Source: Pedobacter petrophilus
Lineage (GTDB): Bacteria > Bacteroidota > Bacteroidia > Sphingobacteriales > Sphingobacteriaceae
NCBI RefSeq assembly: GCF_009674725.1
Contig: NZ_WKKH01000031.1
Location: 1 to 57,220 of the forward strand
DNA length: 57,220 nt
Direction of reading: 5' to 3'
Of the stretch, positions 28,158 to 37,564 are shown piece by piece. Every line of letters begins with the position of its first letter. Position 1 is the first letter of the stretch. Both the position numbers and the translations under genes were made by a program. The notes beneath the pieces are model-generated. The model was not told the origin of the DNA and searched no databases. It was given only the letters and a program-made list of their open reading frames with translations.

Positions 28158-29825
28158 ATGACCAATCATATTAAACTTGCTGTTGTATTACTGCTCTGCT
28201 TTGGAACAGCAAATAGCAGTTTTGCTCAAAATAAAGCAGATCTTAAAATCAACTTCGACCGTAAAATTGGCACAATGAAACCCATTTGGGCATGGTTTGG
28301 CTACGACGAACCGAATTATACCTATATGAAGGACGGGCAGAAACTATTAACTGATCTTTCTCGATTAAGTCCTGTGCCGGTTTACGTACGGACGCATAAT
28401 TTGTTAACTTCCGGCGATGGTACACCGGCGCTGAAATGGGGTTCAACAAATGCCTATACAGAAGATGCAAATGGCAATCCGGTTTACAACTGGACCATCG
28501 TTGACCGGATTTTCGACACCTACGTAAAACGTGGAATGAAACCTTTGGCACAAATCGGCTTTATGCCAGAAGCTTTATCCATCAAGCCCCAACCCTATCA
28601 GCACAAATGGAAGCCGGGTACTCGTTATGAGGAAATTTTAACAGGCTGGGCTTATCCTCCAAAAGATTACAAAAAATGGGGGAACCTGGTATACGAGTGG
28701 GTAAAACATTGCGTTGCAAGATACGGCCAAAAAGAAGTAGAAAGCTGGTATTGGGAGGTTTGGAATGAAGCTGATGGTGCTTATTGGAAAGGTACGCAGG
28801 CAGAGTTTTTCAAATTATATGACTACGCAGCCGATGGCTTGAAAAGGGCATTACCCGGCGCAAAAATCGGCGGTGCAAATGTAACCGGAGGTGGAAGCAA
28901 ATACCTGGATGCTTTTCTAAAACACTGCCTCACAGATACCAATTACGTCACCGGCAAAATCGGTTCTCCGTTAGATGCTGTTTTGTTTCATGCGAAGGGT
29001 TCGCCCAAAGTGGTAAACAATGTGGTGGTAATGAACCTTCGCACCGAACTCCGCAATGTAGAATCGAACTATAAAGTCATCAACAAATATCCTCAACTCA
29101 AAAACATTCCGGTAATCATTGGTGAATTTGATCCGGAAGGTTGTGCCGCCTGTGGCATGTCTACCAACCCGGAAAATGCCTACCGTAATGGCACCATGTA
29201 TTCGAGTTATACGGCTGCATCTTTTGCAAGGCTTTACGAATTGACAGATCTATATAAAATCAATCTGTTAGGCGCCGTGAGCTGGTCGTTCGAATTTGAG
29301 AACCAGCCCTGGTTTGCAGGATTCAGAGATCTGGCAACAAATGGCATTAACAAACCCGTTTTGAATGTCTTCAAAATGTTAGGCATGATGAAGGGTAACA
29401 GGGTGAAAGTAGAAAGCAGCCACATGTATTCACTAAAAACGGTATTAGATTCCAGCATTAGAAAAGCCACTCCAGATGTCGGCGTAATTGCGGCAACTGA
29501 TCAACAAACGGCCACTGTTCTGGTTTGGAATTACCATGATGAAGACAAAAAAGGACCTGTGGATTCGGTTTCTGTATATCTGACTGGCTTAAACAAAAAA
29601 ACGGTAACAGTTACCCAATACCGCATTGATGATGAATACAGTAATTCTTATGAGGCCTGGAAAAAAATGGGATCGCCAAAGATGCCAACTGCAGTTCAGA
29701 TCTCACAACTGGCAAAATCGAGCGATTTAAAAACCATCGGCAAACCTGTAAAACATAACAGTGGCGATGGTCCGTTTAAATTCGCATTACCCAGACAAGG
29801 CGTTTCCCTATTGAGTATAAAATGA
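28158..29825 (+). CDS. GH39 family glycoside hydrolase, secreted
   Basis: A 555-residue clan-A retaining enzyme with a signal peptide ending SSFAQ. GH39 signature: WEVWNEADGAYW with Asn203-Glu204 (acid/base) and PVIIGEFDPEGCAACG with Glu323 (nucleophile); VYVRTHNLLTSGDG and TYVKRGMKPLAQIGFMP are the usual strand-1 to strand-3 segments. A beta-sandwich tail follows (about 440-555). Classical GH39 members are beta-xylosidases and alpha-L-iduronidases; newer ones release alpha-galactosyl-arabinose or arabinofuranose from AGPs. The GH43 and GH115 neighbours favour an AGP side-chain role (inference). Its stop overlaps the next start by 4 bp (ATGA), a translational coupling signal. Confidence 0.9.
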   Translation: MTNHIKLAVVLLLCFGTANSSFAQNKADLKINFDRKIGTMKPIWAWFGYDEPNYTYMKDGQKLLTDLSRLSPVPVYVRTHNLLTSGDGTPALKWGSTNAYTEDANGNPVYNWTIVDRIFDTYVKRGMKPLAQIGFMPEALSIKPQPYQHKWKPGTRYEEILTGWAYPPKDYKKWGNLVYEWVKHCVARYGQKEVESWYWEVWNEADGAYWKGTQAEFFKLYDYAADGLKRALPGAKIGGANVTGGGSKYLDAFLKHCLTDTNYVTGKIGSPLDAVLFHAKGSPKVVNNVVVMNLRTELRNVESNYKVINKYPQLKNIPVIIGEFDPEGCAACGMSTNPENAYRNGTMYSSYTAASFARLYELTDLYKINLLGAVSWSFEFENQPWFAGFRDLATNGINKPVLNVFKMLGMMKGNRVKVESSHMYSLKTVLDSSIRKATPDVGVIAATDQQTATVLVWNYHDEDKKGPVDSVSVYLTGLNKKTVTVTQYRIDDEYSNSYEAWKKMGSPKMPTAVQISQLAKSSDLKTIGKPVKHNSGDGPFKFALPRQGVSLLSIK

Positions 29826-31438
29826 AAAGTGAAAGAATAAATTTGATTTACAAAAATACCTTCGCCGCCTGCCCGATGCTTTTTGCCATGCTGTTTCTTT
29901 TTACCGAAAATGCATTTGCGCAGAACATCAATATTAAAAACGATTCTTTCTGGAATACACAGGATGGTCAGCCGGTTAACAGCCAGGGCGGTGGGATTTT
30001 CAAGTTCGAAGACCCAAAAACAGGCATCAAAAAGTACTATTGGTATGGCGTTCATTATGCAGAGGCTGATCTTTATCGAAATGATCCGTCAGTTACGCAA
30101 CCGAATGCTACTTTTGAATCGGTAACCTGCTATAGCGCTACCGACCTTATCAACTGGAAAAAAGAAGGCAATGTGCTTACAAAAGCAGAGACTAATAAAT
30201 CTGGAAAAACCTGGGTTGGCCGTTTAGGTGTAGCCTATGTTAAGGAACTAAACAAATATGCCATGTTTGTTCAGCACGGCAACCAGGTGCTCATCACCGT
30301 ATCCGATTCGCCTGCCGGCCCCTTTGCCTGGCACCAGCGGATTAATATGGAGCCCATGATTGGCACTTCAAATACCGGAGATCAAACCGTTTTTACAGAT
30401 GAAGATACCGGCAAATCTTATCTGGTATATTCCTACGGCAGGGGACGAAACAAAATTTATGTTTCAGAAATCGGTGTAAAGGCTGGAAAGGTAGACCTGC
30501 TGGATTGCAAACAAATTTTTCAGGGCGAAAGCCGGGAAGGAAATTGCATGTTCAAATACCAGGGAAAATATTACATGTACGCATCAAATATTTATGGCTG
30601 GGATGGCTCCTTGGCTTATTATTTAGTAGCTGATGATGTACGCGGCCCTTTCCTTCCAACAAATAAAATGCTGGTAACCAATGGAAGTGAGGCAGACTAT
30701 GCACACATCTCTCAAACCGGATTTTTTGTAAATGTAAAAGGAACGGAAACCGAAACGGTAATTTATTGTGGCGATCGCTGGTCTGACTTTGCTGGAAATG
30801 GCCTGGGCTACAACCAGTGGTGTCCGCTTTCCTTTAATGGTTCAACGCCATATTTTAATTCGCTTCATTCATGGAACTTAAATGCCATTACCGGAAAATG
30901 GACAGTCGCTGCCAATAATAATTATGTTAAAAACGGCAGTTTTGAAGCCGATCGGAAACGGATTCCAAGTGTGATAAAACCGGTACAAACCACCTTAACT
31001 GGTTGGGAAACAAAAATTACAAAAGGCAATCAGGTTAGTTTAGATAGTACTTCATCACCAGATTTAAACCATTTTAATACCATACTTGAAAGAAAAATAG
31101 TAGTCGGCGAAAAAAGTTTAAACATCAGTGATCAGATTGCGTTTGAACGCAAAGTTTCGCAGGTTATCTCTTCCTCTCCTTATGTTAAGTTACCGGATGG
31201 TAATTACACCTTTACGGCCAAAATAAAAAACAGCAAAGGCTTCAAAGTCTTGGCAATGTATGCTTTAAGTGGAAATAAGCAAGCGAAATACCCCATCACA
31301 GGTGAAAATAAGGAATGGAAAACCATTTCAACCAAGATTACCGTTAAAGGAGGCAAGGTTGAAATTGGATTTATCGCCAGTGGAGAAGCCAATGCTTTTT
31401 GCCTGGTTGATGATGTATCCCTGGTGAAAATGAAATAG
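29822..31438 (+). CDS. GH43-like five-bladed propeller hydrolase with C-terminal binding domain
   Basis: A 538-residue secreted protein (signal peptide ends NAFAQ). The N-terminal half (about 37-345) is a GH43/clan F propeller resembling the exo-beta-1,3-galactanase branch: NSQGGGIFKF and KYYWYGVHY stand where canonical GH43 enzymes have their first catalytic Asp, so the usual base is absent; SREGNCMFKYQGKYYMYASN supplies a candidate acid, Glu239. From about 350 a jelly-roll binding domain begins (YVKNGSFEADR to the end), resembling CBM4/9 or DUF642-type modules. Start overlaps the GH39 stop by 4 bp. Activity is probably exo-galactanase, galactosidase or arabinofuranosidase on arabinogalactan; subfamily unsettled. 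Confidence 0.82.
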   Translation: MKSERINLIYKNTFAACPMLFAMLFLFTENAFAQNINIKNDSFWNTQDGQPVNSQGGGIFKFEDPKTGIKKYYWYGVHYAEADLYRNDPSVTQPNATFESVTCYSATDLINWKKEGNVLTKAETNKSGKTWVGRLGVAYVKELNKYAMFVQHGNQVLITVSDSPAGPFAWHQRINMEPMIGTSNTGDQTVFTDEDTGKSYLVYSYGRGRNKIYVSEIGVKAGKVDLLDCKQIFQGESREGNCMFKYQGKYYMYASNIYGWDGSLAYYLVADDVRGPFLPTNKMLVTNGSEADYAHISQTGFFVNVKGTETETVIYCGDRWSDFAGNGLGYNQWCPLSFNGSTPYFNSLHSWNLNAITGKWTVAANNNYVKNGSFEADRKRIPSVIKPVQTTLTGWETKITKGNQVSLDSTSSPDLNHFNTILERKIVVGEKSLNISDQIAFERKVSQVISSSPYVKLPDGNYTFTAKIKNSKGFKVLAMYALSGNKQAKYPITGENKEWKTISTKITVKGGKVEIGFIASGEANAFCLVDDVSLVKMK

Positions 31439-31468
31439 TAAATTTGAAATGAATAGTAAATACACTGA

Positions 31469-32905
31469 ATGACTTATTGTAAATCTCAAGCGGTGAAGAT
31501 CTCAAACATCGTATTATTAGCCCTTGCCTTTGCATTCTCTTACCAACTATCATATGCACAACAATCCGGTAAAACAGATGCTATCTATTCAGGTTTACCC
31601 TGGTATGATCAGCATGGAAATGTAGTTAGTGCACATGGTGGCAACATCATTAAAGAGAAGAATTTATTTTATCTTTTTGGCGAAGCCCATACCGATACCA
31701 GTAACGCTTTTGCTGGCTTCAATTGTTACTCTTCAAAAGATCTTAACAACTGGGAGTTTGAGAGAATTGCCTTGCCGGTTCAATTAAGCGGAAAGCTTGG
31801 ACCAAACCGGGTTGGAGAAAGGCCGAAAGTAATGAAAAACCTAAAAACAGGTGAATTTATCATGTATATGCACGTAGACACACTTGGTTACCAGGATCAG
31901 TTTGTGGGTTATGCGGTTTCCAAAAAAGTAACGGGCCCGTACCAATTTAAAGGCGCATTGCTATATCATGGCATGCCGATAAAAAAGTGGGATATGGGCA
32001 CTTTCCAGGATGATGACGGCAAAGGTTATTTGCTTACCCACGGTGGTGTTATTCATCAGCTCAGCGATGATTATAAATCTATCATTGCAGAAACCAACAA
32101 ACAGATTATCTCAGGTTTTGAATCTCCCACGCTTTTCAGAAAAGGTGATACTTATTATTTTATCGGTTCTCATTTAACCTCTTGGGAGAAAAACGATAAC
32201 TACTACTATACAGCAAAATCATTATCAGGGCCATGGGTTTATGGCGGATTACTTACACCAAAAGATCAGCTTACCTGGAACTCGCAAACCACATTTGTAT
32301 TGAAAATTGCGGGCAGCAAAGATACAACTTACCTGTTTATGGGCGACCGATGGTCTTATCCGCGTCAGCTTTCTGCTGCAACTTACGTTTGGCAACCTGT
32401 TAAATTTTATGGGGATTCGATCTCACTTCCAAAGTATTTAGATGCCTGGACGATAGACCCAAAAACCGGCCTGGCTGTTGAAAAGAATATCAAGTATCGT
32501 GTAATTGAGCGTAATGACAAACAGCTTCAATACGCTGGAGATTGGGATAAATCAGTAATAGAAGCTGATCTGGTAAGTCGGTCGCAAGCTGTAAACGCAT
32601 CCTGCAGTTTTACATTCAATGGCACCCAAATTGGATTGCAAACGGTAGTACGACCAGACAACGGTTACGCCAGCATTGTTCTAACTGATAAAAAAGGGAA
32701 AATACGGATAAAAAACCTGGTCGATATGTATGCGAAAACTTCTGCTTCGAGGCTGGTTTTTTTAAGTCCTGTTTTGCCAAAAGGTGAATATAAATTAACA
32801 ATTTCCACTGCCGGCGAGCGACCAAATTGGTCTGACAAGAAAAAAACAAAGTACGGTAGCACTGCCAATAATATCACCATCTCTAAACTGATCATCAAAG
32901 AATAA
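31469..32905 (+). CDS. GH43-like exo-galactanase-type hydrolase, secreted
   Basis: A 478-residue enzyme, signal peptide ending QLSYAQ. Propeller domain (about 38-345): HGNVVSAHGGNIIKEKN, LFYLFGEAH, VGERPKVMKN (Glu117) and FIMYMHVDT match the subfamily 24-type exo-beta-1,3-galactanase pattern, in which the canonical Asp base is replaced; SGFESPTLFRKGDTYYF offers Glu218 as another conserved acid. A second beta-sandwich (about 350-478) probably binds sugar. It is distinct in sequence from the GH43-like protein encoded just upstream, so the pair likely attacks different linkages. Spacing 30 bp from the previous gene and 7 bp to the next supports one operon. Confidence 0.85.
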   Translation: MTYCKSQAVKISNIVLLALAFAFSYQLSYAQQSGKTDAIYSGLPWYDQHGNVVSAHGGNIIKEKNLFYLFGEAHTDTSNAFAGFNCYSSKDLNNWEFERIALPVQLSGKLGPNRVGERPKVMKNLKTGEFIMYMHVDTLGYQDQFVGYAVSKKVTGPYQFKGALLYHGMPIKKWDMGTFQDDDGKGYLLTHGGVIHQLSDDYKSIIAETNKQIISGFESPTLFRKGDTYYFIGSHLTSWEKNDNYYYTAKSLSGPWVYGGLLTPKDQLTWNSQTTFVLKIAGSKDTTYLFMGDRWSYPRQLSAATYVWQPVKFYGDSISLPKYLDAWTIDPKTGLAVEKNIKYRVIERNDKQLQYAGDWDKSVIEADLVSRSQAVNASCSFTFNGTQIGLQTVVRPDNGYASIVLTDKKGKIRIKNLVDMYAKTSASRLVFLSPVLPKGEYKLTISTAGERPNWSDKKKTKYGSTANNITISKLIIKE

Positions 32906-32912
32906 TATTAAT

Positions 32913-35285
32913 ATGCATTTTAAGAAATTCATTACCATCATTGCCGTATTCGCCCTTGCCCTTCCCTGCCCTGTTTTCGCAGATTTTGCTTTTAAAAAAG
33001 ACACCAATGTAAATATTGCCATTTCAGCCAAAGAAGCAGCTGTGGTAAACACCGCCTTAGAAATTTTCGGCCGGGATTATAACGCTGTGTTTGCCGGAAA
33101 AGTTAATATCAGCGGCAATGCCCAAATCTTCATCGGCACCCTGGGTAATGGTTCTGAGGCTGAAAAAGGCATCGATTTGAACTTTATTCGAGATCTAAAA
33201 CTTCATCAGGAAGGCTATGTAATCCAGGTAAAGAACGATAAAGTTTATATTTTAGGAAGCGATAAACGTGGAACGGCGTATGGGATTCTGGAACTATCCA
33301 GACGTATCGGTGTGTCGCCCTGGGAATGGTGGGCAGATTCTGCTATCGAAAAACAAAATAAAGTAGTGCTTAAAAATGGTTTCAGTTTGTTTGAACATCC
33401 ATCAGTAGTCCATAGGGGAATTTTTATTAATGATGAAGATTGGGGTTTAACACCCTGGAGTTACCTCACCAACGAGCCTTCTAAAATTAAAGGCCAAATC
33501 GGGCCGAAAACAAGTGCCAGGATCTTTGAATTGCTGCTGCGCCTCCGTGCAAACACCTACTGGCCAGCCATGCACGAGGTTTCGGTTGCTTTTTACCAAA
33601 CGCCTGGCAATAAAGAAATGGCTGACAAATATGGCATTGTGATGGGCGCCTCTCATTGTGAACCGATGATGCGAAATGCAAATACCGAATGGAAAATTGA
33701 TGGTAAAGGGAATTATGATTTCGTTAATAACCGTAAAAATGTGCTTAATTTTTGGCAGGATCGCGTAACGCAACTTCAAAACTCTGACAATCTTTATACA
33801 CTCGGCATCAGAGGCGTACACGATGGTAAAATGCAGGGCGCCAATACCTTGCAAGAACAGAAAGATGCGCTGGTAAATGTACTGAAAGATCAGCGTGAAA
33901 TGATTAAGAATACACTAAACAGCAATCCTGAAAAGGTGTCTCAGGTTTTTATCCCTTATAAAGAAGTGCTGGAGGTGTATAATATGGGCTTGAAAGTTCC
34001 CGATGATGTGACCTTATTATGGTGCGACGATAATTATGGTTATATCCGGCATTTTCCAAATGAAACGGAGCGAAAACGTAAAGGTGGTAACGGTGTATAT
34101 TACCACATTTCATACTGGGGTCGTCCGCATGATTACCTATGGCTGGCCACCAATCACCCAGCACAAATTTATACACAGATGAAAATGGCCTACGATAAGG
34201 GCGCAAAAGACATCTGGATGCTCAATGTTGGCGATATTAAGCCTGCCGAATACCTCACAGAGTTGTTTTTAGATATGGCCTGGGATATTAACAAGATTGA
34301 TAATAGCAAAGAAGGTTTAGACCGGCATTTAGAAAATTGGCTGAGCCGCGAATTCGGTGCCAAAAATGCACCTGCCTCACGCGCAGTAATGAATGAGTAT
34401 TATCGCCTTGCCTATATCCGGAAACCTGAATTTATGGCCAATACACGAACTGAAGAAAAGGATCCAAAATTTAAGGAGGTTGCAGATTTGCCTTGGAACG
34501 AGCAGGAAATTAAGGCTCGCATCAAAGCCTATGATCTATTGGCAAGTAAAGTAATTGAGCTTTCTAAGTCTATTTCGCCAGAGAAACTGGATGCCTGGTT
34601 TCAGCTGGTGGAATACCCGGTGAGGGGCGCCGCAGAAATGAATAAAAAGCACTTATATGCAGAGTTAGCCAGACATGGCTTAGCCGAATGGGCGAAAAGT
34701 GATGAGGCCTATGATGCCATTCAGGAATTGACAGTCCGATATAATTCGCTGGGTAAGGGGAAATGGAAAAATATGATGAGTGCCCAACCACGGGATTTAG
34801 CGGTTTTTCAGAAAGTGGAGCATACCGAATCAAAAGTACCACTACATTTATTCAAAATGCCATTAGCAGTTGCTGATGGTTCTGCATATTCATCTTTTAA
34901 AGGTACAAAACCAGCCGCACATGGCTTGGGATACAATAGCGGTGCAGTGAGCCTGAAAAAAGGAGATCTGGTATCTTATCATTTTAGAAACCTAAGTGCG
35001 GATTCTGTTAATATTGAAGTAGCCCTTGCCCCGAATCATCCCGTAGATGGAAAATCGATTCGTTATGAAATTTTCCTCGACGGCGCACTTTTGCAGGTTG
35101 TGGATTTTCATACGGTAGACCGAAATGAAGAATGGAAGGAAAATGTACTGAGAAACCAGGCGATAAGAATAACGAAAACGAAGTTATTGAAAAAAAAGGG
35201 CCTGCATATATTTTCAATTAAAGCTTTGGATGAGGGTGTGGTGCTCGACCAGCTTAAGGTTTGGAAAGCGGAAAGACTAAAGTAA
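32913..35285 (+). CDS. GH115 alpha-glucuronidase
   Basis: A 790-residue secreted GH115 enzyme (signal peptide ends PVFA), last gene of the operon. GH115 members remove (4-O-methyl)-alpha-glucuronic acid from glucuronoxylan or, in some cases, arabinogalactan side chains. Family blocks seen: IGVSPWEWWAD (about 132-142), FINDEDWGLTPW (171-182), SHCEPMMRN (247-255), WCDDNYGYIRHFP (370-382), YHISYWGRPHDYLW (397-410) and LNVGDIKPAEY. The C-terminal beta domain (about 655-790) is kept. Length is near the lower end of the family. No xylanase or xylosidase is certain nearby, so AGP glucuronate is the favoured target (inference). A 10-bp inverted repeat spans the stop codon. Confidence 0.93.
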   Translation: MHFKKFITIIAVFALALPCPVFADFAFKKDTNVNIAISAKEAAVVNTALEIFGRDYNAVFAGKVNISGNAQIFIGTLGNGSEAEKGIDLNFIRDLKLHQEGYVIQVKNDKVYILGSDKRGTAYGILELSRRIGVSPWEWWADSAIEKQNKVVLKNGFSLFEHPSVVHRGIFINDEDWGLTPWSYLTNEPSKIKGQIGPKTSARIFELLLRLRANTYWPAMHEVSVAFYQTPGNKEMADKYGIVMGASHCEPMMRNANTEWKIDGKGNYDFVNNRKNVLNFWQDRVTQLQNSDNLYTLGIRGVHDGKMQGANTLQEQKDALVNVLKDQREMIKNTLNSNPEKVSQVFIPYKEVLEVYNMGLKVPDDVTLLWCDDNYGYIRHFPNETERKRKGGNGVYYHISYWGRPHDYLWLATNHPAQIYTQMKMAYDKGAKDIWMLNVGDIKPAEYLTELFLDMAWDINKIDNSKEGLDRHLENWLSREFGAKNAPASRAVMNEYYRLAYIRKPEFMANTRTEEKDPKFKEVADLPWNEQEIKARIKAYDLLASKVIELSKSISPEKLDAWFQLVEYPVRGAAEMNKKHLYAELARHGLAEWAKSDEAYDAIQELTVRYNSLGKGKWKNMMSAQPRDLAVFQKVEHTESKVPLHLFKMPLAVADGSAYSSFKGTKPAAHGLGYNSGAVSLKKGDLVSYHFRNLSADSVNIEVALAPNHPVDGKSIRYEIFLDGALLQVVDFHTVDRNEEWKENVLRNQAIRITKTKLLKKKGLHIFSIKALDEGVVLDQLKVWKAERLK

Positions 35286-35481
35286 ATTTTTTTTCCGCTT
35301 TGATGAAGTAAAAAAAGCGATAAAACCGCGTGGATATATTGCACTCGTTAAAACGAACGCAAGCAAGTAGGGTTCGCGCTCGTTTCCGAACGAGTGCGGA
35401 ATATCTCTTCGTCTATGACGAAGTAAAATGCAATAAAATCGCTGTAGAATACTGCACTCATTAAAAACTAGCGCAAGCGAG
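35265..35481. repeat. Foldback and duplicated 65-bp element between convergent genes
   Basis: Between the ends of GH115 and GH28. AAAGCGGAAA / TTTCCGCTTT (35265-35301) is a perfect 10-bp stem overlapping the GH115 stop. Two diverged copies of a roughly 65-bp unit follow (35302-35367 and 35417-35481; both begin GAYGAAGTAAAA and contain TGCACTCRTTAAAA). Between them GCGCTCGTT / AACGAGTGC makes another hairpin (about 35377-35398). The foldbacks may end transcription from both sides. Confidence 0.5.
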
Positions 35482-35552
35482 GAAGCAGAAAACCAAAGCT
35501 AAAAGCAAAGAGCAGACGGTAGACGAGCAACGCATAACGATACCCCTTCTAG

Positions 35553-36806
35553 CTACTTCGTAACTTCCAAAGGCTTACCGTTCACCACCACATTTTCGAA
35601 CTTCACATCTGAATACTTATTTATGAGCACAGGTTTTGCTGTAGTTACATCAATGTTTTTAAAAGTAAAATTAGATAACTGATCTGACGGATTCCCCTGC
35701 ATTTCGCCGAATTTAGTGCCCGTTACTTTAATATTCGATATCGTAATATTTTTAATTATGCCGAAGGGTTTCTCAGCGCTGCCTGCAAGGTTAAAGAACT
35801 GGCTCCATGGATTTAAATCGATCACGGCACCGCTACTTCCGGTAATATTGTCTACAGTAATATTCTCGAACAATTGGAAGGTATCGCCACGCATTTTAAA
35901 TTTCAAAATCGGACAAGTATTATTCACCACGCAATTTCTCATAGTGATGTTTTTTGCATGAATACTTTCACTTCCAAGTGTAAGTGTAGCATGGGCCTGA
36001 CCGAAAGTACAGTTTTCAATCAGCACATCTTCTACAATACCGTTTTGTGGCAATTTATGCGCTGTTGGCCCCTTTCCACCCTTAATCACAATCGCATCAT
36101 CATTTACAGAAATATAGCAGTTCCGCACCATAACCCGTTTACAAACATCAATATCTATTCCGTCAGTACTTGGAGCTTTCACCGGTTTAAATGGCGAACG
36201 GATATCAACCTTTTCAATAAGCACATCATTACACTGGTATAAATGGGTAGTCCAGAAACCTGCATTCCGGAGTTTTACATTCTGAATATTTACGCCATTA
36301 CTTCCCCAGATAAAGATTAATCTTGGTCTGCTCACCTCCAGATTAGTGCTTTCCTTTCCTATTTTTTTCATCGCCTCGCGATGAGCCCAAAAGCCCTTCC
36401 AAAATTTTAAGCCATTGCCATCAATCGCTCCCGGACCACTAATGCTAAAACCATCAACCTGGTAAGCATTCACCAGCGCCGCATAATATTTTAAACTTTG
36501 CCCTTCCATACGGGATGGGATAAACGGGTAATCTTTAATCTCATCAGACCCCTTTAGCACTGCCCCATCCCGAAGCACTAAACTTGTTTTCTTTTTAAAA
36601 AACAATGCTCCGCTCAAATAGGTACCTTTTGGAACCACGATCGTTCCTCCCCCTTTTGCAAAAACTTTATCAATTATTTTCTGAATGGCTTTAGTCTGAA
36701 GAATTGTACTATCGTTTTTAACACCGAATTTAGTAATATCGTATTCCTGCGCATTCGCAGTGTAAAAAAAAGCAAGAATCAGAAAAAGTGCAAGTATTTG
36801 TTTCAT
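35553..36806 (-). CDS. GH28 family polygalacturonase-like enzyme, secreted
   Basis: A 417-residue right-handed beta-helix protein, signal peptide ending TANAQ, then the usual DITKFGVKNDST start. GH28 active-site blocks are present in variant form: PSTDGIDID (213-215 in place of NTD), NDDAI (Asp236-Asp237), FGQAHATLTLGSES (AHA at 271-273 where GHG is usual) and LKFKMRGDT (KMR at 304-306 where RIK is usual). These variants look like a Bacteroidota GH28 subgroup rather than decay, since the helix is intact and all aspartates remain. Target would be galacturonan or rhamnogalacturonan chains, in the periplasm or outside. It has its own upstream region with a CAGGAT tandem motif. Confidence 0.9.
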   Translation of the reverse strand: MKQILALFLILAFFYTANAQEYDITKFGVKNDSTILQTKAIQKIIDKVFAKGGGTIVVPKGTYLSGALFFKKKTSLVLRDGAVLKGSDEIKDYPFIPSRMEGQSLKYYAALVNAYQVDGFSISGPGAIDGNGLKFWKGFWAHREAMKKIGKESTNLEVSRPRLIFIWGSNGVNIQNVKLRNAGFWTTHLYQCNDVLIEKVDIRSPFKPVKAPSTDGIDIDVCKRVMVRNCYISVNDDAIVIKGGKGPTAHKLPQNGIVEDVLIENCTFGQAHATLTLGSESIHAKNITMRNCVVNNTCPILKFKMRGDTFQLFENITVDNITGSSGAVIDLNPWSQFFNLAGSAEKPFGIIKNITISNIKVTGTKFGEMQGNPSDQLSNFTFKNIDVTTAKPVLINKYSDVKFENVVVNGKPLEVTK

Positions 36807-36959
36807 AGGTTTGAGGGTACAGATTTGGCTTTTGGCTCAATTAATTTCAAAAAAAATAAATGATGAAGCATAAAAGCTGTTTGTAGTGCGTGAGGATATT
36901 TGGTAATAGACGAATATCAATTCCGTCCGTTTCAAAGATCAGCAATGTGAGTTTTAAAT

Positions 36960-36978
36960 GCATCCTGTGGTATCCTGC
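36960..36978 (-). promoter_or_regulatory. Tandem CAGGAT operator candidate, site 3 (GH28)
   Basis: On the minus strand GCAGGATACCACAGGATGC, boxes 10 bp apart, about 155 bp upstream of the GH28 start and just after the stop of the small lipoprotein gene. It points the same way relative to its gene as the other three sites. Confidence 0.6.
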
Positions 36979-36986
36979 AATATTGG

Positions 36987-37445
36987 CTACTTCTCGAGAA
37001 CCAAATAAATGGTCTTCACCCCTCTTGATGCCTTTTTATTGGGGCCATAGTTCAAAAAAGCCTGATCAGTAATGATTGATGAAATGCTCATGTATTGATC
37101 CGTTTGAGATTCAATTTTCCATTCGGTTTGGGCGGCAACATTGGTGTTATCAATTAACAAAAAAACTCCATCCATCTTATTTACTACTTTATAACCAGAG
37201 GTGATGACATCTGCTCTTAAATCATAGCTCACTTTAATCTGCGATTGATCAAACGTCCAATAGGTCCTAATTGCATCGGCTATGCCATGCGAAACTATTT
37301 GTCCTGCAGCGTCGTACAATACCAATTCGTAACCTCCAGTCGACCACTTCCCTGTTACGGATGCAGAAGCACTTTCGTTAATCTTATCTTTTTTACAAGA
37401 AATAAAGAGCGCAATTATCAGCAAAAAGAGGAGATATTTTTTCAT
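36987..37445 (-). CDS. Small lipoprotein, lipocalin-like, unknown function
   Basis: A 152-residue lipoprotein: MKKYLLFLLIIALFISC gives Cys17 and KKDK follows. The mature part begins VTGKWSTGGYELVLYDAAG, a W-containing first strand typical of lipocalin-like Bacteroidota lipoproteins, then alternating beta strands (YWTFDQSQIKVSYDLRAD, GVFLLIDNT, EWKIESQTDQYMSI). No catalytic motif seen. ATG start. It reads toward GH28 but the CAGGAT site between them suggests separate promoters. Family membership is a guess from the pattern; an unknown-function label is safest. Confidence 0.75.
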   Translation of the reverse strand: MKKYLLFLLIIALFISCKKDKINESASASVTGKWSTGGYELVLYDAAGQIVSHGIADAIRTYWTFDQSQIKVSYDLRADVITSGYKVVNKMDGVFLLIDNTNVAAQTEWKIESQTDQYMSISSIITDQAFLNYGPNKKASRGVKTIYLVLEK

Positions 37446-37494
37446 TTCGTTAATTTAAGCGAATTAAATTTAAAAATAAACCTTTAATTTACAA

Positions 37495-37538
37495 GGCTAT
37501 AAGCTTTTTTTTACTTAAAAAAAAGCTTATAGCCTTTT
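37495..37538. terminator. Long perfect hairpin at the end of the FAS1-SusCD operon
   Basis: GGCTATAAGCTTTTTTTT and its exact complement flank the loop ACTT, an 18-bp stem, 31 bases downstream of the SusD stop (37565) and upstream of the small lipoprotein gene. TTTTC follows on the plus strand; on the minus strand the run of A-T pairs in the stem itself may serve. Likely ends the 15-kb operon. Confidence 0.65.
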
Positions 37539-37564
37539 CATCAGATAAAAGCTCTTTAAAAATT

